Positions 58,858 to 64,000 of a stretch of DNA of 64,000 nucleotides are shown here, piece after piece. Both the position numbers and the translations under genes were made by a program. Source of the DNA: UBA6107 sp964390015 (GTDB lineage Bacteria > Chloroflexota > Anaerolineae > Anaerolineales > Anaerolineaceae); the NCBI GenBank assembly GCA_964390015.1, contig CAYMGO010000002.1, forward strand, positions 1 to 64,000, written 5' to 3'. The notes beneath the pieces are model-generated. The model saw only the letters and a program-made list of their open reading frames with translations. It did no database searches and had not been told where the DNA came from. How positions within the stretch are numbered: the first letter of the stretch is position 1; each line of letters starts with the position of its first letter.

Positions 58858-59862
58858 TCCACTACTGACGCTTCTTCCGAGTTGTTCTCTGATTTCCAGC
58901 GCTTTTACTGCGCCTTCAGCGGTACAGGTTAAGGGATTGTCAACCATATAGATGGGAATGCCAATCGCTTTAGTAAGAAACTTGTCAATCCCGCGCAGCA
59001 TCGAACCACCTCCGCACATCGCAGCTCCACGATCGATAATATCTGAAATGAGCTCAGGAGGGGTTTTTTCCATTACTTTTCTTGTCATTTTTACGATTTC
59101 TTCGAGGGGTTCCTGCAGTGCTTCGACGACATCATCGGTCGTGAGAATCACTGGACGGGGAAAACTTGTGATTTGATCCTGTCCCTGAACCTCCATCGAC
59201 AACTGTTGTTCTTGTGGGATGGCTGCACCGATTTTTATCTTTATCATCTCAGCAGTCGGTAGTCCGATGATCACCCCAAACCTTTTACGAATGTACTGCA
59301 CGATCGCCTCATCCAGCATCTGTCCACCGGTTTTGGAGGCTTCGCCAGCTACAATCCCATTGATGCTGATAATGGCTACCTGATTCACACCACCGCCCAG
59401 TGATATCACCATATTACCGGAGGGGGTTGAAACCGGAAGGTCCATCCCCAATGCTGCGGCTAACGGCTGCGGTATCAGGTAGACCTCCCTGCTTCCTGCG
59501 CCAATACCGGCTTCATGTACAGCTCTTCCTTCCACGCTGGTTACGCCGTATGGTACGGCAATCATCATCTTTGGTCTGAATACCCGCATCGGGCCAACAA
59601 CCTTACGCGTGAGATATCCCAATAAAGTTTCGGTAATTTCGTATTCTGCAATCACACCATGCTGTAAAGGAGAAACTACTTCGATATTTTCTGGCACTCT
59701 GCCGATCATGTCCTTTGCAGATTGCCCCCACTCAACCATTTTCTCTTCATCGATTAAAATGGCCACTACAGTTGGTTCCTGCAGTAAAACCTGGTTCCCT
59801 TCGGCAAATACCGTATTACTTGTGCCGAGGTCTATTCCCAATTCTCTGGTTAATACTGCCAT
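58855..59862 (-). CDS. mreB: Rod-shape determining protein MreB (actin homologue)
   Basis: Actin-like ATPase that guides lateral wall synthesis, 335 residues. Motifs: GIDLGTSNTVFAEGNQVLLQ (phosphate-1, residues ~9-28), GVTSVEGRAVHEAGIGAGSR and the LIPQPLAAALGMDLPV connect-1 region, NMVISLGGGVNQVAIISING (phosphate-2, about 148-167) and the adenosine motif RGAAMCGGGSMLRGIDKFL (about 278-296). It lies 19 nt after atpC on the same strand, so it is probably read through from the ATP synthase operon. No mreC or mreD follows; this may be a stand-alone or second MreB. Confidence 0.93.
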   Translation of the reverse strand: MAVLTRELGIDLGTSNTVFAEGNQVLLQEPTVVAILIDEEKMVEWGQSAKDMIGRVPENIEVVSPLQHGVIAEYEITETLLGYLTRKVVGPMRVFRPKMMIAVPYGVTSVEGRAVHEAGIGAGSREVYLIPQPLAAALGMDLPVSTPSGNMVISLGGGVNQVAIISINGIVAGEASKTGGQMLDEAIVQYIRKRFGVIIGLPTAEMIKIKIGAAIPQEQQLSMEVQGQDQITSFPRPVILTTDDVVEALQEPLEEIVKMTRKVMEKTPPELISDIIDRGAAMCGGGSMLRGIDKFLTKAIGIPIYMVDNPLTCTAEGAVKALEIREQLGRSVSSG

Positions 59863-59881
59863 ATTGTTGAATCCGCCAATC

Positions 59882-60310
59882 TTATGATCTTATCTTGATA
59901 TTTTTACGGTATTTTTGTGCAGCCTGCAGCCTCAGATTTGATCGTTTCAAAGCAGAGGTCACTTTCATATATCGATCTGTATCCGAGGAAAGCGTCAATT
60001 TTAGTCGTTCTTCTGCACGCTCTTTGGCCTTCACCGCTCTTTCAATATCAATTTCCTCCACGTTTTCTGCGGCGTCAGCCAGAATTGTCACCTTATCAGG
60101 CAATACTTCAGCCACTCCACCCGCTACTGTAAAATGCAGCTCCTCAGCTTTACTTCTGACGGTGATGATGCCGTAGTTCAACGCGGTCAGCACAGGCGAG
60201 TGGTGCGGCAGAATACCCATCTGCCCGGCCATACCGGGCAATACAACGATATCTGCCTCTCCGCTGTAAACCAGCCTATCCTGTGAAACGATCTCGCATG
60301 TAATTGTCAT
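59882..60310 (-). CDS. atpC: ATP synthase F1 subunit epsilon
   Basis: Central-stalk subunit that can inhibit ATP hydrolysis. The 142-residue protein has the N-terminal beta-barrel (LTITCEIVSQDRLVYSGEAD-like start, VVLPGMAGQMGILPHHSPVL, LHFTVAGGVAEVLPDKVTIL at about residues 56-75) and a C-terminal helical hairpin (DIERAVKAKERAEERLKLTL). The PGxxGxxGILPxHxPx signature is clear. It is 8 nt downstream of atpD. Confidence 0.95.
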   Translation of the reverse strand: MTITCEIVSQDRLVYSGEADIVVLPGMAGQMGILPHHSPVLTALNYGIITVRSKAEELHFTVAGGVAEVLPDKVTILADAAENVEEIDIERAVKAKERAEERLKLTLSSDTDRYMKVTSALKRSNLRLQAAQKYRKNIKIRS

Positions 60311-60317
60311 ATTACCA

Positions 60318-61712
60318 TTACATCAATGTCTTGGCTTTTTCGTAGGCATCCTCAATCGATCCTACCATGATAAAAGCTTGCTCAGGTAAGCTATCACATT
60401 TACCATCAAGGATTTCTTTGAAGCTCGCCACGGTGTCTTTTAGCGTCACATATTTACCCGGTATACTGGTGAACTGTTCCGCTACATACATTGGTTGAGA
60501 GAAAAATCTTTCTATCTTACGGGCTCTTGAAACGATTAGCTTATCATCTTCGCTAAGCTCATCAATACCCAAAATAGCGATGATATCCTGCAAGTCTTTG
60601 TAACGTTGGAGTAAACGTTGAACTTCTCGCGCAGTTGTGTAGTGCTCCACACCCACGATCTTTGGGTCAAGGATGCGGGATGTAGAAACCAGAGGATCGA
60701 CCGCAGGGTATATACCCTTTTCTGATATCGAACGTTCCAAGGCGATGGTGGCATCAAGATGCGTGAAGGTAGCTACAGGCGCCGGATCTGAGTAATCATC
60801 GGCCGGCACGTACACTGCCTGCATGGAAGTGATCGATCCCTGGTGGGTAGAAGTGATTCTTTCCTGCAGTTCACCCATTTCTGTGCTCAAAGTGGGTTGA
60901 TAACCCACAGCAGAGGGCATACGTCCCAATAAAGCCGAAACCTCAGAGCCAGACATGGTGAACCTGAAGATGTTGTCAATGAAAAGCAGAACATCCATAC
61001 CCTGATCACGAAAATACTCCGCCATTGATAACGCGGAAAGCGCGACCCTTAGCCTGACACCAGAGGTCTCGTTCATCTGACCAAAAACCATTACTGTGTC
61101 TTTCATTACACCTGACTCGAGCATTTCGCGGTACAACTGTGTCCCCTCACGTGTGCGCTCGCCAACTCCCGCAAAAACTGATTTCCCTTTGTGCACGGTC
61201 GCAATGGAACGAATCAATTCCTGGATGATAACCGTTTTCCCTACCCCCGCACCTCCGAAGATACCCGTTTTCCCACCTTTTGTAAAAGGAGCGATCAGGT
61301 CGATCACTTTCAAACCAGTTTCGAATACCTCCACCCTGGTAGACTGTTCCGCGAAACTTGGCGCACTGCGGTGAATCGGATAATAATCCTGTGAGATGAT
61401 CGGACCTTTATTATCCACCGGGTCTCCCAGCACGTTCAGCACCCTACCCAGCGTCCCCTCACCAACCGGAACTCTTATGGGTCCATTAGTCCGCGTAACC
61501 GCCATATCACGCTGCAATCCATCAGTCGTATCCATGGCAACACATCGGGCTACGTAGCCCTCCAACAGTTTTTCCACCTCTAATACCAGTTGTTTGCCTT
61601 CATCTTTACTTACGATAAGTGCTTCGAAAATGGAAGGAACATTGCCTTCGTCAAAAAGAACATCAACTACACTTCCCTGGATCTGCAGAATTCTGCCTTG
61701 TTTGAGCGTCAT
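60318..61712 (-). CDS. atpD: ATP synthase F1 subunit beta
   Basis: Catalytic subunit of F1, 464 residues. Motifs: GRILQIQGSVVDVLFDEGNV start, GRVLNVLGDPVDNKGPI, the P-loop GGAGVGKTVIIQELI (about residue 149-163), GVGERTREGTQLYREM (catalytic E and R), Walker B VLLFIDNIFRFT, the DELSEED-like region, here written ELSEDDKLIVSRARKIERFF, and SGSEVSALLGRMPSAVGYQP. ATG 61712 is chosen: GGAGGAACAG precedes it, whereas an in-frame start 12 codons upstream lacks support. The order is atpA-atpG-atpD-atpC. Confidence 0.97.
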   Translation of the reverse strand: MTLKQGRILQIQGSVVDVLFDEGNVPSIFEALIVSKDEGKQLVLEVEKLLEGYVARCVAMDTTDGLQRDMAVTRTNGPIRVPVGEGTLGRVLNVLGDPVDNKGPIISQDYYPIHRSAPSFAEQSTRVEVFETGLKVIDLIAPFTKGGKTGIFGGAGVGKTVIIQELIRSIATVHKGKSVFAGVGERTREGTQLYREMLESGVMKDTVMVFGQMNETSGVRLRVALSALSMAEYFRDQGMDVLLFIDNIFRFTMSGSEVSALLGRMPSAVGYQPTLSTEMGELQERITSTHQGSITSMQAVYVPADDYSDPAPVATFTHLDATIALERSISEKGIYPAVDPLVSTSRILDPKIVGVEHYTTAREVQRLLQRYKDLQDIIAILGIDELSEDDKLIVSRARKIERFFSQPMYVAEQFTSIPGKYVTLKDTVASFKEILDGKCDSLPEQAFIMVGSIEDAYEKAKTLM

Positions 61713-61744
61713 ACCTGTTCCTCCGCTATCTAGTCCGTAATTTT

Positions 61745-62626
61745 TCAACCAGCGTGAGCCGCCGCACCACCAACGATGTCAAGAATATCATTGGTGATCG
61801 TTTGTTGTCTCATTTTGTTGTAATCAAGCTGCAGCACACCCACAAGTTCATTAGCATTATCGGTGGCGTTTGCCATCGCCAGTGTGCGAGCCGCGTGCTC
61901 AGAAGCCTGTGAGGATAAAGTCGCCTGGAAGATCTGAATACCCGTGAACCGTGGGATGATTTCGTCAAGTATTTGCTTCTGATCTGGTTCATATGTAAAA
62001 ACAGACGCAGGTGATGTTTTGGACTTTTCTTCCGTTCCTGAAGAATGATCGACCTCCAGGGGCAGGAGCTTACGAATTTCAGGGTCTTGCCTGGTCATTG
62101 ATGTAAATCTGGTGAATGAGACGTACACCTGATCATAAATACCGGAAAGGAATTCATCCACCACAAGCCGTGAAATCGGAGATATGTCCAAAAAACTCAC
62201 CGGATCGTTCAATTCCGAAAAATCCGCGATGACGCGTATCTTTCTGCGTAAGAGCAGGTCGCGCCCTTTTTTGCCGATGCAGATGTAATCCACAGGTTGT
62301 TCGAAGGTATCAAAATACTCAAGCGTATTTCGCAACACATTCATATTGTAAGAACCCGCCAGGCCTTTATCGCTACTCACCATGATCACCATTACACGGT
62401 CAATTTTCTTCCTTTCGCAAAGCAGCGGGTGCAAACTGGTGTGACCAGGTTGCTTTGCCAGGTCGATGAGCACCCTCCATGCTTTCTGTGAGTATGGCAG
62501 TGACGCGGCGTTGGCTGCAACCGCTTTTCTAACCTTGCTTGCGCTGACCGTTTTAAGAGCCCTCGTCACTTGCGAGAGGTCTTTTACACTCTTGATTCGT
62601 AGTCGCATTTCGCGTGCAGATGGCAT
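61745..62626 (-). CDS. atpG: ATP synthase F1 subunit gamma
   Basis: Rotor stalk of F1, 293 residues. The N-terminal helix MPSAREMRLRIKSVKDLSQV followed by TRALKTVSASKVRKA (residues ~1-35), the central alpha/beta part with VMVIMVSSDKGLAGSYNMNV (about 83-102; the 'SDkGLcG..N' motif), and the C-terminal helix SSQASEHAARTLAMANATDN with NTRQxxIT-like MRQQTITNDILDIVGGA identify it. ATG 62626 follows AGGGAAATC. An in-frame upstream start overlapping atpA is rejected. Confidence 0.95.
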   Translation of the reverse strand: MPSAREMRLRIKSVKDLSQVTRALKTVSASKVRKAVAANAASLPYSQKAWRVLIDLAKQPGHTSLHPLLCERKKIDRVMVIMVSSDKGLAGSYNMNVLRNTLEYFDTFEQPVDYICIGKKGRDLLLRRKIRVIADFSELNDPVSFLDISPISRLVVDEFLSGIYDQVYVSFTRFTSMTRQDPEIRKLLPLEVDHSSGTEEKSKTSPASVFTYEPDQKQILDEIIPRFTGIQIFQATLSSQASEHAARTLAMANATDNANELVGVLQLDYNKMRQQTITNDILDIVGGAAAHAG

Positions 62627-62642
62627 TGATTTCCCTGATCCG

Positions 62643-64000
62643 TTACGCCCAGCTGGATGAAAAAACATCCAGAGTCTTGCGAATTTTTTCTTCAGTTTCT
62701 TTAGAAATTGCTTTCTCCGCATCGACTACTTTACTAATTTCAGAAGCAGAACCGTTGATGTGCCTGATCAAAGCCGCTTCCCATTCTTTGATACGGTCTA
62801 CGTTGACCTTATCAGCATAACCGTTCAATGCTGCAAAAAGAACAATGACTTGTTCTGCCAGTGGCACAGGTTCATATTGAGGTTGTTTAAGGATCTCCTG
62901 TAATCGCAGACCGCGGTTCAATTGGCCCAATGTTGCCTTATCCAGATCAGATCCAAACTGGGCAAAAGCTGCCAGTTCCCTGAAATTCGCCATATCCAGG
63001 CGCAACCTGCCGGCAACCTGCTTCATGGCTTTCGTCTGAGCAGATCCCCCAACACGTGATACTGAAATACCAACGTTTATTGCCGGGCGAATACCTGCGT
63101 TGAACAGGCTGCCTTCAAGATAGATCTGCCCGTCAGTAATGGATATCACGTTAGTAGGAACGTAGGCAGAAACATCTCCTAACAAAGTCTCGATGATCGG
63201 TAAAGCCGTTAACGTACCACCGCTTTCTTTGACTTTCACAATCTTGTAGTCGCTTTTTTTGTCACTTGCTTGCAAAACTTCTTCTGCCAGGCTCCTGGCC
63301 ATCGGGCCAGTAAAAATCGGCTGGTCTTGCAGGTTCTCTTTGGAAATAACAATCTGATCGTCATTCTTTGGTAGTAAAACAAAAGAATAAGCCATGCAGG
63401 CAGCGCGTTCCAGCAGCCTCGAGTGCAGATAGAAAACGTCACCGGGATAAGCTTCTCGACCGGGAGGCCTTCGTAATAGTAAGGATAACTGCCTGTATGC
63501 CCATGCGTGTTTTGAGAGATCGTCATAGATCACCAGTGCGTGTCCGCCATTTTCCATGATGGCTTCACCAATGGCGCAGCCGGCGTATGGTGCAATATAC
63601 TGCATTGCCGCAGATTCATCAGCAGCTGCTGCAACAATGATCGTATGCTCCATTGCGCCATAATTGGATAGCAAAGCCGCTGTGCGTGCGATCGATGCTT
63701 TCTTTTGACCAATGGCTACGTAAATGCAGATGAGATCTTTGCCTTTTTGGTTGATGATCGTGTCAATTGCTATTGCGGTCTTACCCGTCTGCCGATCGCC
63801 AATGATAAGTTCACGCTGCCCTCGACCGATAGGGATCATTGAATCTATGGCTTTGATGCCCGTTTGTACCGGCGAATCGACATCGCGCCTCTCGATAACA
63901 CCAGGAGCTACCCGCTCAAGTGGTCGAAACAAATCTGATTTGATCGGTCCCTTTCCATCAATTGGTTCTCCTACGGCATTCACAACTCTACCAATCAGGT
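62643..64000 (-). CDS. atpA: ATP synthase F1 subunit alpha, N-terminus beyond window
   Basis: Non-catalytic nucleotide-binding subunit of F1, C-terminal ~452 residues. The frame stays open to the right edge (L-I-G-R-V-V-N-A precedes the first in-window GTG), so the gene starts outside. Motifs: PIGRGQRELIIGDRQTGKTA (P-loop GDRQTGKT), DTIINQKGKDLICIYVAIGQ, ALVIYDDLSKHAWAYRQLSL (Walker B), VLLRRPPGREAYPGD-like and GIRPAINVGISVSRVGGSAQ. Arginine finger GSAQ with the preceding S-R-V-G-G is present. First in-window gene of the atpA-G-D-C operon. Confidence 0.96.
   Translation of the reverse strand, partial: LIGRVVNAVGEPIDGKGPIKSDLFRPLERVAPGVIERRDVDSPVQTGIKAIDSMIPIGRGQRELIIGDRQTGKTAIAIDTIINQKGKDLICIYVAIGQKKASIARTAALLSNYGAMEHTIIVAAAADESAAMQYIAPYAGCAIGEAIMENGGHALVIYDDLSKHAWAYRQLSLLLRRPPGREAYPGDVFYLHSRLLERAACMAYSFVLLPKNDDQIVISKENLQDQPIFTGPMARSLAEEVLQASDKKSDYKIVKVKESGGTLTALPIIETLLGDVSAYVPTNVISITDGQIYLEGSLFNAGIRPAINVGISVSRVGGSAQTKAMKQVAGRLRLDMANFRELAAFAQFGSDLDKATLGQLNRGLRLQEILKQPQYEPVPLAEQVIVLFAALNGYADKVNVDRIKEWEAALIRHINGSASEISKVVDAEKAISKETEEKIRKTLDVFSSSWA

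Noticed and set aside
1..64000. CRISPR array or transposon
   Set aside because: No regularly spaced repeats, no transposase and no terminal inverted repeats were seen; the only direct repeat is the 55-bp assembly overlap.

Overview
This window is a scaffold of a bacterial genome with moderate G+C. It is most likely a member of the Chloroflexota, class Anaerolineae, or a close relative. That placement is inferred from the gene set: F420 cofactor synthesis with an F420:NADPH oxidoreductase and a luciferase-like F420 enzyme, a K+-independent-type membrane pyrophosphatase, an F-type ATP synthase, a MrfA/MrfB repair pair, DUF1385/YqeY/7TM-HD/YbeY/DgkA gene order, and several proteins of unknown function with zinc ribbons or PDWL motifs. 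No 16S or ribosomal protein marker is present. The scaffold contains four 100-N assembly gaps. One of them (35217-35316) is demonstrably an unmerged 55-bp contig overlap.

Layout. 1-7 kb: tail of a probable sugar-active enzyme, ATP-dependent PEP carboxykinase, prepilin peptidase, a MrfA-type helicase carrying an inserted HNH domain with its MrfB exonuclease partner, and a DUF2007 protein. 7-17.7 kb, minus strand: a xanthine-dehydrogenase-type molybdenum hydroxylase (fused FAD/2Fe-2S subunit, small membrane protein, Mo subunit), a CBS-domain family II pyrophosphatase, then an F420 operon (SsnA-like amidohydrolase, NADPH:F420 reductase, CofE, CofD, CofC, LLM oxidoreductase). 17.8-25 kb: M20 dipeptidase, DUF1385 protein, ComEA-like tail, YqeY, 7TM-HD hydrolase, YbeY, DgkA, a NarL-type regulator and exonuclease III. 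25-33.5 kb: DUF192, a LysM/M23 protein, two genes of unknown function, tRNA-Arg, a PHP-AlbA_2 fusion, a zinc-ribbon coiled coil and a membrane-anchored NACHT NTPase. 33.4-41.2 kb, minus strand: YggU, YggT, YggS, PgeF, DUF2085, an L,D-transpeptidase, an MIO-type ammonia-lyase, a phytol/dolichol-kinase-like protein, SmpB and an SH3 protein. 41.2-50.5 kb: zinc-ribbon protein, DegV, RluA, the H+-PPase, the primary sigma factor, a TPR/PDWL protein, Ndk and tRNA-Asp. 50.5-56.2 kb, minus strand: GlpD, then a DNA-damage cassette. 56.2-64 kb: Dus, PAS, DUF952, tRNA-Arg, a zinc protease, and on the minus strand the ATP synthase genes atpA-G-D-C followed by mreB.

The most interesting region is 52.2-56.1 kb. 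It holds a RecA/RadA-like protein without a Walker A lysine, a small coiled-coil protein, and a B-family DNA polymerase homologue whose motif C second aspartate, motif B and exonuclease residues are replaced. A SRAP (YedK/HMCES) abasic-site protein follows. The cassette is read from a near-consensus promoter whose spacer is filled by a LexA-type palindrome (GAAC-N4-GTTC), and it looks leaderless. It is visibly more G+C-rich than its neighbours. I interpret it as an SOS-controlled, bacterial counterpart of the archaeal inactivated-polymerase (PolB2/Dpo2) damage-tolerance operon. This is inference from motifs and context and has not been tested.

How the genes work together: energy conservation (H+-PPase, F1 genes, pyrophosphatase, molybdenum hydroxylase, F420 redox chemistry), gluconeogenic entry (PckA) and glycerol use (GlpD), cell-wall and shape functions (MreB, L,D-transpeptidase, M23 protein), and an unusually rich DNA-repair content (MrfAB, ExoIII, SRAP, PolB2-like cassette).
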